A program made the position numbers and the translations under genes. Below, one piece after another: positions 22,901 through 35,100 of a stretch of 64,000 nt of DNA (within the stretch, counting starts at the first letter, position 1; every line of letters starts with the position of its first letter). This DNA comes from Sanderia malayensis (taxonomy: Eukaryota; Cnidaria; Scyphozoa; Semaeostomeae; Pelagiidae), in contig RQOL01000024.1 in assembly GCA_013076295.1 (NCBI GenBank), positions 1,426,001-1,490,000 on the forward strand, read 5' to 3'. The notes below the pieces were generated by a model, which worked only from the letters and a program-made list of their open reading frames with translations, ran no database searches and had not been told where the DNA came from.

Positions 22901-24550
22901 AAAGCAATGAAATCGCAACAATTAATACTGGAATCAAGACTGGATGATACCCCGATGATCTCACGGATGGGGGATGCTGAAACCCCACGACCTTCACGTA
23001 TGAAGGAGTCCAACGAGAGGGATGGGGCTTTAGTAGGAGGGAGTGGGGGGTCGAAGCAGGCTGCATCAGATGTGGATGTAGAAACAATGGTAAGTGCTTT
23101 GCGGAGGAGAGAAGAAGAGCTGGAGAAGATGCTGGAAGAAGAGCGGAGATTGAAGCAGTTTGAAGATGACAAGAGGAGGTTGAAGGAGATGGAAGAGAAG
23201 ATAAAACAGAAGCAGTTAGTGGTGAATAAAGCAGCTGATAAGCAACGAGATGAAGATGAGATGAGGAAGGAGCAACTGAGGAGAGAGGAAGAGTCAAAGA
23301 AGATGAGAGAATACGAGGAAGAGAAGAAGCGGATGGCTGCTGAAGTCGAGCTGAGATCAAGGCAAAGAGAAGAAGAGCTGAAGATCATCCAGAGGCTGGA
23401 AGAAGAGAAAGTAAAGGAAGAGCAAAGAAGAAGGGATGAGGAATTGTCGAAAGATAGAAATAGCGATGAGATTAGTCGCAGTATGGCTGAGCAAAGGTCT
23501 CGACAACTCAAGCTTGAAGAACAGTTGAAGTCTGAGCAAGTAATTATACAAAATGAAGAAGATGAGACTAGGAAGAAGAAAGAGATGCTTCTAGCTCGAA
23601 TGAAAGCGATTGACAGTGGTAGATCTGCAAATAATGATGACAGAGGGACTGAGGCATCGACGTTTGTCACTGAAACTCAATATCAGTCTTCCGGAACGCG
23701 TGAAAGGAAGAAGACGTCGAACTTTCTGGAAAGGAGCTCTGTGGATGATAAGGAAGACTTTGTCAAGTATAAGCCGTTGGATTTCAGTGCGAAGCGAAGA
23801 AGCAGTAAGGAGGATAATAGTGCGATACTATTTCACTCCGATGTAAATAACAAGAAAACAAATCAACAGGATTTGAGCTTCGGTGGTTATAATCCGACTG
23901 TTGGGCCTGGGTCCGGAAAGAAACGAGTATCACAGTATAAGAAACCGGAGAATGAGGGTGAAAACTTTTTGTTCTTTGATAAATCTGGGAAGAGTGATGC
24001 TCAAGTCGAAGCTCCGAGGAAGATAGAAAAGAAGAAAGATGAAGATGTATTGTTCTTTGATACGAAGAAAGCCAAAGCACCGGTTCCTATTGATAAACCC
24101 GTAGACAATAAGAAACCGGATCTGATTAGGAACCGAACCAGAAGTATCTCGGACGACGATAGCCATATGTTTACAATAGGTGGTGTTAAGAAGAACCCGG
24201 AGGTATTCAGAACCGAGCGAAGCACTGGATCCGGAAAGCAAATGTTCGGTAGCTACGAACCTACGTTTGGAAACCCGGATTCGGCGAACAGCGCCAGAGG
24301 GAATAGTTCCGGTAGAGGCTCTGGCATCGGTTCTCCGGGTTCGGATCCGTTTTCAGACGATGGACCGAGGTTCGGTCGAAGGCAGAGACAACAAAAGGCA
24401 TCCACGCCACTTGGAGATCTCTCACTTGCGAGTGATGGAAAAAAACTTGGTAACTTAGGGGCGAAAAGTCTTTCAGACAATAATCGTAGAAAGGTTGATG
24501 CTATTGATAGCTTTGTCGATGATGATATCGAAGAAATGGTTCTATCTTGA
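19919..24550 (+). CDS. lca5: Lebercilin (LCA5)-like ciliary coiled-coil protein, 5 exons, 868 aa
   Basis: Exons: 19919-20207, 20804-21054, 21988-22206, 22619-22756, 22841-24550. All phases agree (2607 nt). The region from about residue 110 to 330 matches the lebercilin domain: RVLSARRNKINTLQNLVLEL in exon 2, ADLPLLLQKHHSE at its end, the LKEKLKKQKERSERAQEE heptads in exon 3 and the closing KEKELHTQNIYSQRI in exon 5. The N-terminal 96 residues are acidic and low-complexity. After the domain comes a long charged helix rich in Glu, Lys and Arg, then a disordered tail with two FGxYxPT motifs and a final acidic DSFVDDDIEEMVLS. Known for the family: lebercilin binds ciliary axonemal microtubules and intraflagellar transport proteins. 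The donor after exon 2 is an unusual GTCGGT. A poly(A) signal lies at 24773. LCA5L is the alternative name. Confidence 0.88.
21803..21942. mobile_element. Palindromic MITE with about 33-bp terminal inverted repeats
   Basis: It begins TAAAGCCTGGTTTCCATATA and ends with the reverse complement. The arms match over about 33 bases with a single mismatch. At 140 bp there is no coding capacity. It sits in intron 2 of the lebercilin-like gene, about 45 bases before the acceptor of exon 3. The TTA/TAA edges make the exact target duplication ambiguous. Confidence 0.8.
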
Positions 24551-24772
24551 GAAGTTCTTGGTTGTTTTGAGAAGAAACTGTAATTTTTGTATATATATTT
24601 CGATTATTATTAATTTGATCTTAGATATTTTCCAAACACATTAAGCTGTTATTTAAAATAATTACAATGAATATTAGTAATTACCAATAATTTATGATGA
24701 AATTATAGAGTTTTCTTTAGAATTTTAGTTTATTTGATCAATGTGATATTTCAAGGCAGACTTTATTTTGGA

Positions 24773-24778
24773 AATAAA
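24773..24778 (+). other. Poly(A) signal of lebercilin-like gene
   Basis: AATAAA lies about 220 bases after the stop codon, in AT-rich sequence followed by a T-rich stretch. It is the best candidate for 3'-end formation. Confidence 0.5.
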
Positions 24779-27570
24779 GGTATATTTTTATTTCATAATC
24801 TGTGTTCTATGCATTTCTATTAATAGTATGAATACCATGTCATGTTCGGGAGATACTTCTCTCATCATTCTATTTTTATTTTGAAATTCACTGAAAAGAC
24901 AAATAAAACATTTCTTTTATCTTTTAGGTCCAACATCATATGTCTGAAAATTTAAAACCATCCACACGCTTTTAGTAAGTATGTATGTTTATTGATAATA
25001 ATGATTACTAGCATTATTTTATAGTTTGATATGTATGATATGTATTTATATTTATTAGCCATTCTTCTAATAAACATTAAAATAATTAGTTGTTCAAAAA
25101 TTTAATTCTTTTTCAGATACAATTTTCTGGTGTAAAATAGGATCATTTCTGAACAATAAAATGAGGCACGAGAATTGGATACTAAATGGTAAATAAAAAA
25201 GAGGTTTGAGATCAAACTTCTGCATATTAACATGTGTTAAACTTTCAACTTTCATGGCATGTCTTCAAGATCTGATCACTCATGCTTGCGCAAGCGTATT
25301 AACCTTACTTCCCACATGCATTCACGACAATATTTTCAGATACCCAATGAATAAAGGTTGTCTTACTTTGGTGACCATTGCCTGTGCCAAATGTTACTGG
25401 GAATTTTCGGCTCTTCTTTCTGCTGGAGATTGCTAGTCTCAAGTAGCGATCAGTATCTCCATTGGCAAAATGACCAAAGAGGGTGAGCTTTAGTGGCTGC
25501 TCGGCACGTGGCAAAGGTCCCCCCGGGGAAGATAGGGTTTCGCCGTTTTTTTGGCGGAATTTTATTGGAACCGGGTTTCTTCCAAAAATAATTAAATAAA
25601 TTTTCACATTTTTTATATCTTTATTTGTTGACTGAATATTAATTTGATTGTCGAAGGCAAAACCCAAACATTCTGGAGAGGTGTGAACTATAGTTAACAC
25701 TATCATTTTGGAGTTTTGGTGCCTTCAACAACTATTGGTGAGAGCTTGCCCCGAAATACATGTTGCAAATACCACCTGGTAAACATCTACTAGAAATGCA
25801 TGTGGGACGAATCATCTTACGCATGCGTCACTGATGCAAGGCGGAAATTCTTCACCCAAAATCCATTGCAATGCTTCTGTTGTGTTGGTGATGCACGTGG
25901 ATTCTGGAATTTCTCGTGAATATTCTCACCAAATATGGTGCTATCGAATGATGTTTGGGGTGTGCTTCACATGCGCAGTTGTGCGCAGGAATAAAGCTTG
26001 AAACATGTGGTTGTTCTTGTCTTTTTGGTTTCCAGTCATCGCCGAGAGAAGAAGCCAGCAGCAGAGAAGCAAGTAACTAGGCCACCAGAACGCAAGAAGA
26101 AAACACACAAGTTCTACAGAGAAACCAGGAGAATTCGACAAAAGGACAACGGAATTAGTTCTTTCATGATCAAGCTATCGAGGAAAATGCAAGCAAATGA
26201 GAGCAAACAAGTATAAGTGTACGTGATGCATGTGCAAAGCAGATGAATTGGAGAAAATAAAAGTCACTAAACTGAGGCTGTACCGTCGTTGTGCGAAAGG
26301 GTTTGTTTAATTAGGTTTATTGGGTTATGGTTTATAATTTATTTCACTTTTTGTCGCTATGTTTATGTTTTGCTGCAGTTTTCAAGTTAATAAATTTTTA
26401 TTTTTAGTCGTCTTTCGCTGGACGAAAATGGTAGAAGCAAATAAATATCAGGTTAGCCAGATAAAAGTTCTGATAACATTTGTTAACAGATTTGCTTGGA
26501 TTGCTTATACGTTGTATTTAAAGCTGAAAATTTTTATTTTCATGCCTGGGCTTTGTCTCTCTGGAATTATATGTTGGATTCAAAATAAATGGAAATTAAC
26601 GATTGCAATATAGAAATAATTGCTTGATCGAAACGCCATTGAAGACAGAAGAAAAAGTGGACATGGTTGAATTTACAATTTGCCATAACGAGGACGGTAT
26701 GTACCCAGTTGATACATATAATATAAATAGTTAAGACGATTAACATTGATAATTCTGTAAATATTCTGATATGAGATCTTAGTCTTGTGTCGCTTATTAT
26801 TGCTGTTGTCTTTCGTAGGCTTGGTATTGTTTGGTTGCGTGGCCCCAAAGAGGAGAATCGCTAGGGAGGAGGTAAACCGTGGATGAAGCCGTTGAGACTA
26901 GTTGAGATCTTGCTTGAAGTGTGGTATGTGGCTAAATGTTGTGTTTTTTCTTATGTTGTTTCGATCAGATAAATGATCACAGTTGATATTTATATTTTTG
27001 TTTTCCTAGGTGATACGATGGTGTATGTGCGACAAGACAATAGTGACTGGAGGAGAAAGAAAAGTGAAAAATAGAAAGAAAAGGATAATATATTTTAATG
27101 AAATATATTACAACATTTCATAACAAAAAGCTGACTCATCGTTCGAGGAAAAAGATGAAGAAGATTCTTGACTGAAATTATAGAACATTGTTATCGTAAC
27201 GATCTTTTTTTATTTGTAATCGTTACAATCTTTTCTGTGAATTTATTGCTGAAAGATATATTGGTTGCAGACGTAAACGACTTGTATTTATTGTCCATAT
27301 CAAACGTTATGGCGATCTGGCACTTCCTCCCAACCTTTCCGACTTATACATTTTGTATATATAGGAAAAATGATTGCGATGGGCATTGCACATTAGCCAC
27401 CTCGATATCCATTACTTGCACATACAGTTCCGATGCATTTATTATAATAATCATCCATCAAGATCCTGATTACCATATATTGTATTTTTACAACTAATAA
27501 TAGCGCGATATAACTTACTAAATATAAAGATGGATATAGAAAATTAATTGTCCATGAATGCTTGCTAACC
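24779..27570. other. Intergenic region, no supported gene
   Basis: About 2.8 kb of AT-rich sequence. Open frames near 25305-25706 (minus), 25998-26216 (plus) and 26820-27160 (plus) have some acceptor- or donor-like sequence around them, but none forms a recognisable protein or a consistent multi-exon frame. A low-expression or non-coding transcript cannot be excluded. Confidence 0.45.
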
Positions 27571-27984
27571 CTAACCGACTTGTTCTCGAATCTTTCGCCC
27601 CTCTTCGGTGAAGTAATAAATCGCATAGCGCTGCCTTCCTGGATTGTCCGATCCTCCCTATACTTTTCTTTCACATCCAGTGTCGGCTTGTCGAAACTAT
27701 TAAAAACAAAGAAATTAGAATTGCAATTCATCACCTTATCCAAAGTCCCAGAAACAACGTCTCTTTAATCAGCAAGATACATGGGTAACCGAGAATAACA
27801 CAAAACTGAAACTTTACCGCAATATTGCAACCCACTTTTAACTTCGAAGGGCTGTTCAAATTTTTCTCCTCCAAAACATTCCTTCCACGACTTCGGTCTT
27901 TTGGCTTTCAACTTTCTCAGGCTGCCAAGAGCAATGTAACCATCATATGAGATATTCGGAAAAAACGTAGGCAAGCTCGGTCAT
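27571..27984 (-). pseudogene. Small unrecognised gene, apparently frameshifted
   Basis: On the minus strand an ATG at 27984 opens MTELAYVF, but this frame stops soon after. One frame over, just past a run of six T (A-run 27960-27965 on plus), a well-composed protein stretch continues: SYDGYIALGSLRKLK, RPKSWKECFGGEKFEQPFEV, ending at a GTAAAG donor before 27818. A following segment (27653-27571) reads RQRYAIYYFTEEGRKIREQV and stop; it would fit as the second exon, though its acceptor has a poor pyrimidine tract. The two-part pattern recalls a winged-helix fold, but I do not recognise the family. One extra T in the homopolymer would explain the break, either as a sequencing error or as a true lesion. 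It lies just downstream of ZNHIT2 on the same strand. Confidence 0.35.
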
Positions 27985-28590
27985 ATGTACACTAACGATG
28001 AAAAGAATTCACAAATCGTAAACAAGCACGCTCAAATAAAATCTACTTACATTTAACCTCTTCGTTGCTGTCGTGCAGAAGTTGGACAAACAACACTTCG
28101 GCCTAAATTCATAGCACATCAACGAAGGAATCGTCTTTCCAGTACACTGCCCGATGACCAAGGTGACTCACACACAATAAATAAGTATTGCCAAGCAAGT
28201 GTTTTAATACAAATTTAATACAGAACAATACAAAAACAACAAAAAAGCATGGGAATAAACTATTTTTCTTGTGAAAATTTCCATACCTCAAGCGTCAAAT
28301 TCTCACTGGAAAGATTACCCAATCACAACTCAGTATTATAGTGTGCCTCATTAATTACGAGATCTGATTGGTCAGTTCTAGATTGCAGACAGCATACAAA
28401 ATTCTTTTCCAAGTCTCCAGTCGATAAAATACAAAGAAAATATATAATTAATTGAGTAAATTTTGATATCATTTATCTTTCACTGACCCATTGCTGAAAT
28501 TCATTATGAAAAAGTCAAAGCAACAATATATTTAGTTTTTTAAGTATATGGAATGTGATATCAAAATTCTGCTTATAACATTAATCAGGC
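27985..28590. other. Spacer between ZNHIT2 and the small minus-strand gene
   Basis: About 600 bases of AT-rich sequence. A good GTAAGT donor on the minus strand near 28050, after a short open stretch, could belong to a 5' exon of the small downstream gene; the frames do not join cleanly. The 3' UTR of ZNHIT2 must lie at its right end. Confidence 0.4.
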
Positions 28591-29893
28591 CTAACTCAGC
28601 TCTTCTATCAATTTATTTTTCTCTCTCACCTTAATAGCATCAATATTTTCCTCAACAATTTGTCTAGACTGCTCAATTTCACTCCAGTAATTCTCCAACT
28701 CAACCCTCAAACTTTGGGCAATGCCTTTCAGTTTTGACAATCTATTACTATTTTCTACCAGCCAACATGCCATGAAATAAACTTTTCTAGCAACCTGCAA
28801 AAATTTCTGCTTTTTCTCTCTATGAATGCTTGTTTTCACCTTCTGATTTTTTATGTGCTCCACTCCTGCCGTGAAGAGCTCGTGCAGATGTGACATGCAA
28901 ACCAATGACGCTGGGACATCATAGCTAAACCCTTTAACTTTCAAAGCACTGTTTATAATACAGCAGAAATCATCGAGAGTGACAACAGGATCTATTGTAT
29001 CAGAATATTCTTTACATTCCTTGACATGAAGCACAAATGAGCTAAGAGAAGACTGGATATCTGTGTATGTGCAATTACTATTCAATACCTTTGATATGCT
29101 CATAATTGTGTCAAGCGCCTCGACAATGGAGTCATCCATCTCGCCATTATACAATCGGTTCACAAATGCATAAGTATTTATCACTTCTGCTATGTTGAAC
29201 ACCAACAGATGACTTGACTCTTTATTTGGAAGTAACTCCTTCATGGATTGAAGATTTTTAATAACTTTAGGTATTTCTTGGATCTCATCATCTGGTGACT
29301 TATCTATGTCCTCCATTTCCAATATCTTTCTATTTCTGAAACAAAAGCCACACAGTTAATAAATGAGACAAAGTTACATTTGATAAAATAAAAATTAAAT
29401 GCAGAACATTATTACTATAAATTGAAGAGACTATTTACCTGTTCATAACAGACTTGTTCAGCCACCATGGTATACACAATTTATCCAGTTCGATATCACC
29501 CTCTTTTACGACCTCCTCAAATAATATTCTCTCCTTTTTACTCAGCTTACCCCATATATCTTCAAAAGATGCTTCAGACAAATTCAGTCCTTTCATCCTG
29601 TCAGCCAGGGTTTCTGATTCAAGATCTCCTAAACTACCAGAATCCTTACCTTTATTTTCTGAACTTGCCCGTTTCAAAATCTCCAGCATTTTAGCTTTTT
29701 CTTTCTTCGATGCCTTCTTCGATTGCAATTCGGACATGACTTGATTCTTGTAGAAACTTTCCGAGCAAGAAAGGTGCTTTTCACTTCGATAGCACGCAAG
29801 TCCACAGTAATAGGCAGCACATTTAGGACACGTGTATTTCGAAATTTCCTTTTTACAAAACTCACATGTCTTATCACAGACTCCAGAGGCCAT
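28591..29893 (-). CDS. ZNHIT2: Zinc finger HIT domain-containing protein 2, 2 exons, 399 aa
   Basis: Exons in transcript order: 29893-29439 and 29335-28591, joined in phase 2 at GT-AG sites. The N-terminus has a zf-HIT finger: CEFCKKEISKYTCPKCAAYY, then CGLACYRSEKHLSC, with the cysteine spacing of the family and a closing His/Cys pair. The second exon carries the ZNHIT2-specific helical body. The length (399) matches the vertebrate protein (about 403). Known for the family: ZNHIT2 binds RUVBL1/2 of the R2TP co-chaperone and assists assembly of U5 snRNP and other machines. The ATG at 29893 is preferred over the in-frame ATG at 29926 because the finger then starts within ten residues, as in relatives. 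Confidence 0.9.
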
Positions 29894-30122
29894 CTTATTG
29901 ACTTTTACGAAGGAATATATTTTCACAGACCTTTGCTGTAATGTAGCACCAATTCAACTTATAACTTTTTCTCCCCGATGAAAATGGTGGATTGGATGGT
30001 TGGCAAAAGATACTAGTGGCCAAAAAGAGTTTACCGAGAATTGCATAAAACAACGAAATGCGAGAAACGAAAATTGAGAAAAAACGATATGTTGTCAGGT
30101 CAGCAAGTATGACTTTGACTTT
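29894..30122. other. ZNHIT2 upstream region
   Basis: A short AT-rich stretch between the ZNHIT2 start and the tandem array. It must contain the ZNHIT2 promoter and 5' UTR; no core element is distinct. Confidence 0.4.
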
Positions 30123-31365
30123 TGAACCAATCGTCCCAGAAGAATGAAAATTGTTTTAAAGTGTTCAGCAAGTCCAAACTCGTAGATTTCCACCATTTTG
30201 TCAGCCAAATTTCATTGAATATCAAATTTCGGTCTATTTCAAAATGTCATTTTGGGAATTTGAAACGTTCATGGAGTATACATAAAGCAATTCACTTGTT
30301 GCAGCCAGCCCTCGGGACCAACATTTGAAGCAAATGTCCTAGAGAGCTGAAATTGGTCTCAAAATGATCAGAAGGCCCTAATTAGTTGGTTTTGACTATT
30401 TTTTTGCCAAATCCCGGTCTATTTCAAAATGTCATTTTGGGAATTTGAACGTTCATGGAGTATACATAAAGTAATTGACTTGTCCCGGTTACTATTGCAA
30501 GTCAACTTTTGAACCAATTGTCCTAGAGAGCTGAAACCTGTCCTAAAATGATCAGAAGGTCCTAATTAGGAGGTTTCGACCATTTGTTTGCCAAATTGCG
30601 GTTTATTTCAAAATGTCATTTTGGGCAATTGAACGCTCATGGAGTATACATAAAGTAATTGACTTGTTGCAGCCAGCCCTCGGAGCCAACTTTTGAACCA
30701 AATGTCCTACAGAGCTGAAACTTGTCTCAAAATTATCAAAAGACCCTAATTAGTAGGTATCCCTTATTTTTTTGCCACATTTAGGTCTATTTCAAAATGT
30801 CATTTTTAAAATTTCGAGGTTCATGGAGGATACATAAAGTTATTCACTTGTTGCAGCCGGCCCTCAATGCCAACTTTTGAACCAATTGTCCTAGGGAGCT
30901 GAGATTTGTCCCAAAATGATCAGAAGGTTCTAATTAGTAGGCTTCGATTATTTGTTTGCCAAATTTCGGTCTATTTCAAAATGTAATTTTGGGAATTTGA
31001 ACGTTCATGGAGTATACATAAAGTAATTGACTTGTCCCGGTTACTCCTGCAGGTGAGCTTTTGAACCAATTGTCCTAGAGAGCTGAAACCTGTCCCAAAA
31101 TGATCAGAAGGTCCTAATTAGTAGGTTTCGACCATTTGTTTGCCAAATTTCGGTCTATTTCAAAATGTAATTTTGGGAATTTGAACGTTCATGGAGTATA
31201 CATAAAGTAATTGACTTGTCCCGGTTACTCTTACAAGTCAACTTTTGAACCAATTGTCCTAGAGAGCTGAAACCTGTCCCAAAATGATCAGAAGGTCCTA
31301 ATTAGGTAGGAGGTTTCGACCATTTGTTTGCCAAATTTCGGTCTATTTCAAAATGCCATTTGGAT
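30123..31365. repeat. Tandem array of a 184-bp unit, about 6.7 copies
   Basis: A conserved word TCTATTTCAAAATGTCATTT starts its AAAATG at 30241, 30426, 30610, 30794, 30978, 31162 and 31350, giving spacings of 185, 184, 184, 184, 184 and 188. Each unit also carries GATCAGAAGG..CTAATTAG, CATGGAGTATACATAAAG and AACCAATTGTCCTAGAGAGC. Copies differ by a few percent to perhaps 15 percent; the last three are the most alike. No ORF is shared. It lies between ZNHIT2 and OGA. Confidence 0.92.
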
Positions 31366-32175
31366 TTCTATGTGTAATCCATGAGGGCTGATAATAGAGT
31401 TTCCGAAAATTGAAATGAATTTATTTGCCATATCAGTAACCGAAACTTACCAATTCGAGGCTTATCATGTTAAGACTAGTTTAAGCCCTCTGGGACAGTT
31501 GGTTCATGTCAACGTATGTATAATGTAAATCATAACATTATGGTTGGTAGAACTTGACAAATGTTCAACTTACCACAAGACAATAATGTGGTTGTGTCTC
31601 TTTTATTGCTTTGGTTCTTTGTCCATATATGGTGTATGTTTTCTTAGCCTGTGAAATAAAGCATAATTCTACAAAATTTCACTCACTACCTTCACCTTTC
31701 TATTTATTATTTTTATATACGAGAAAATGCTGGTAAATTTTGTACTTTTTTCTACCTTAATATTAATTAATTTTTGTTCCGAAAAATTTGAATAAAACAT
31801 TTTTAATGCAACTAATCAAAGCTACAATAATGAATCAAATAAAAATAAAAATAAAACTACAAATAAAATGTTGTTCGCAACTCTCCTTTTGTTTCCCTGT
31901 GGGTGTGACTCAAAAGATTCAAGGAACTGCACCGCGCTGAGGCCTGGATCGAGAGGAAACAGGTATAAAAAACCGGTTTAGCTTGTTAAACAGGAAATCA
32001 GACAATGGGAAACCACTGAGGTAATTTTTTGAGAAAACATTCGCCGAAGAAGAAGGACAAGTCGGAATTGAAAGTCGTCGACGGGGTTTTTCCGTAAGTT
32101 ATCAAACTGAATCCAAAGAAATATACATTTTTAACGCGGTGTTGGCCGTGCAAACCATCTGAAAGCGAAGACAAC
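31366..32175. other. OGA upstream region
   Basis: About 800 bases between the tandem array and the OGA start codon. It presumably holds the OGA promoter and 5' UTR. An in-frame TAA lies about 45 bases before the ATG, so no longer N-terminus is encoded contiguously. Confidence 0.45.
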
Positions 32176-35100
32176 ATGGTCGTGATTGATGAAAAGAAAT
32201 TTCTAAGTGGGGTCATTGAAGGTAGGTTATAAATTACTGCGACAGATCTGCAAATTTCTTTTCCGTAATGTCTGAATATTAGGCCCAAAAACACCGCCCT
32301 TCTTAGCTAAACATATCAATTTCGTTTCATTTTAAGGCTTTTACGGACGACCATGGACATGTAAACAGCGAAATGATCTATTTGAAAGGTAAATTGTCAT
32401 GCTTTTTTGGCTTTTAACAATATAAATTAAAAAGAGAGGTGGAAAAATCGAGATTTTCTTGAATTGAAATTTCGTGCAATTGCGACATAATGGTTGATTG
32501 GGCAACTGTGTTCACGTGATGTCTGGTGATCTATTGTTTTCATTGTCTTTGTATTTTGAAAGATCGTGGAAGCATATTTTTAAGCCATAAAATAGTGCAA
32601 ATGTGAAGTTAGTCAGAGGCACGAAGTTAATAAAATTTAATATAAGTTGTAGATCATTATTTAACGGGTTTTTATCTCCCTCAACAATTTTCGCACGCAC
32701 CCGTTGCCGCGGCGAGAAGTGTTTATACGTTTTTCTGTTCGCGTTCGCCCTTTGCAGTTAAATATTTTACCATTTATTTGTGATAAATTTTCAGGTTGAA
32801 GAAATTAGGAATGAACACTTATGTATATGCTCCAAAAGATGATGTTAAACATAGAGCATTTTGGAGAAAATTATACACAAGTGAAGAAGAAGGTGAATCT
32901 ATTTTTTAAAATTTTTCAAATGTTTTACAGGCTAAAACTTTTAAGAAAGTTTTCAATCTTCATCCCAGTTGATAAGCCATTAGTGTTTCATTTTTAAAAA
33001 CTCATATGTGTTTTTACTTCTTTGTCTTGTGCCTGAACAAGATTATGCAATCTCTATTTTACTAACCTGTAAACTATAAAACCAGCATGCAATTTCTGTT
33101 CACAGTATTAAAATTGGGATTATTTTTTATAGCAAAACTTGGTGCCTTGATATCTGGTGCGAAGGCAGCTGGTATTACATTTGTCTATGCCATTTCACCC
33201 GGCTTGGATATTGTCTTCTCTTGTGCTGCAGATGTTGCTGCCTTAAAAAGAAAAATGAAACAGGTTTGTGGTACTTTCACCTGCCTCATCTCCTCTTCGT
33301 AAGATTATTAATTGTTGATAAGCTAAGCACGGTGGTTTTAGCTGACGAGTTTGCAATGAGGTTGGATTTATGCTCAGGAGGGTTAGTTTTGGCTACATGG
33401 AAAAGTTTTTAATTTGGGTCCACTTTGAGTTAAGAGATGTCAATCCAGAATCATATTATACGTGAAAAACAAATCCTTAACATTTCTAACACCGGGAAGA
33501 TCAAATTAAATAATATAGTGATATTTCTCATTCAGAGTTGATTGATATTTATCCTCTGTTCCTTTCTTTTCACCAAAAGGTCTCCAAACTTGGATGCAGA
33601 AGCTTTGCAATACTTTTTGATGATATTGATCCAAGGTTAAAACCACCAGATAGCAATATTTATAAATCATCGGGTGATGCTCAAGCTATCCTTTCTAATG
33701 AACTGTTCAGTTACTTGAAGAAACCACGTTTCCTTTTCTGCCCTACTGGTAAGTCTTTTAAATCAATTTATCCCTCTATTTTGCACTTCTCTCTATCCTC
33801 ATTCGGATACATTTTATATTCATGCATATATATTATCTCACATACATTTGGATTATACACAAGATCTTGCTCTAAACTAGACCATTTTACTCTGCCCTCT
33901 ACTCTATTCCCCATTTGATAACAATAACAAGATGTTAACGATGCAAATGGATCTCTACAACATTGGTACGCAAGAACACCTTGGAAAAACGGCATGAACA
34001 AAGCATTATAAGCTAGCATTGTGTATTGCTCGCAAAACTGCCAAGAGGAACTTTTGGGGGCTTAGGGGAAGGAAACCTAGAGGGAGCACATCATACTGTC
34101 CTTGTATTATCGGGGGTTACTTGTAGTTCATGGCCGGGGTCTGTCCCTGATGCATCCTCTTGTTCGTTCTGCTTGCAATATTATGAATTAGGGATTGCTC
34201 TTATATTGTGTTATATTCATTGATTGCTTGGATTGGCGAAGTCAAAAACAGCCGTGTTTGCATCAAGAAGAAATACCACCAAAGACGCAACCAAGTTGGC
34301 TTGAGAGTGGGCCAGCCGATCAGCTTTACATTGTGCTCTGTATATTCAGTTCTAGGATGTATTGACTGATACAGTTACAAATGTATCTTATCACAGGCTG
34401 ATTGAAGATTGTATACAACATCAATTGTGAAATTCATTGGATATACGTTTGGTGTCTGAAGGTTTTCAGATATTTGCTTGAAAAAAACCCTTTTCTTTTT
34501 CCTTCACAAAGCTATCACACTGTCACTTTCCTGTCCTCGTATTCTCGCAGTTTAGACAAATATTATTAGTTTGTTTTTATTATGAGTTGTTTTGTTACCT
34601 TATTTTTTTGTTGAACCTTTTTTTGATGCCAAATTCTCCCATTGCGGAAGGTGGGTGTGGTGTGGGGGTGTGAACCAATAATCACGTTCAATGTTTTTTG
34701 TACTGTTCACAAAACCTGCTCATGTCATTCCAATTGGTTCCCCTTTCCATCTGAAAATCAAATGAAATAATTTCGATAGTCGAAGCATAAAATTGGACTA
34801 TATTGCTTAGAAATGATGAAAGTTATAATGCGTATCAACGTGCCCCATATTTCACGACTATTGCAGGTTTTCTGGACGGAATGCTCTGATTGCTAAGTCA
34901 ACTTTGAGGTCCAATACAGTGGCATATTAAAACAATGAAAAATATTGACAACAGACTGCGTATTATAACATGCAAAGAAGGATGAAATATGCTCATGTTT
35001 GTCTCCGAAGCTCTTATGAATTATCAACGTTTGAAAATCGCCAGCTTTCAATTCCATATGCGAAACAAATTTGTTAGATAATAAAATATTTATATGAGAA

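Noticed and set aside
22809..23670. Long minus-strand open frames opposite lebercilin exon 5
   Set aside because: They are low-complexity Ser/Leu shadows of the Glu/Lys/Arg-rich coding strand and have no splice or start context.
25305..25706. 133-codon minus-strand ORF
   Set aside because: No motif, mixed composition, and no splice partner on either side.
26820..27160. Two possible exons joined at GAG|GTGATA
   Set aside because: The joined frame is open but gives only a short basic peptide of no recognised family, and no upstream exon connects.
30123..31365. Possible CRISPR-like array
   Set aside because: The whole 184-bp unit repeats with no unique spacers, and the genome is eukaryotic; it is a satellite.
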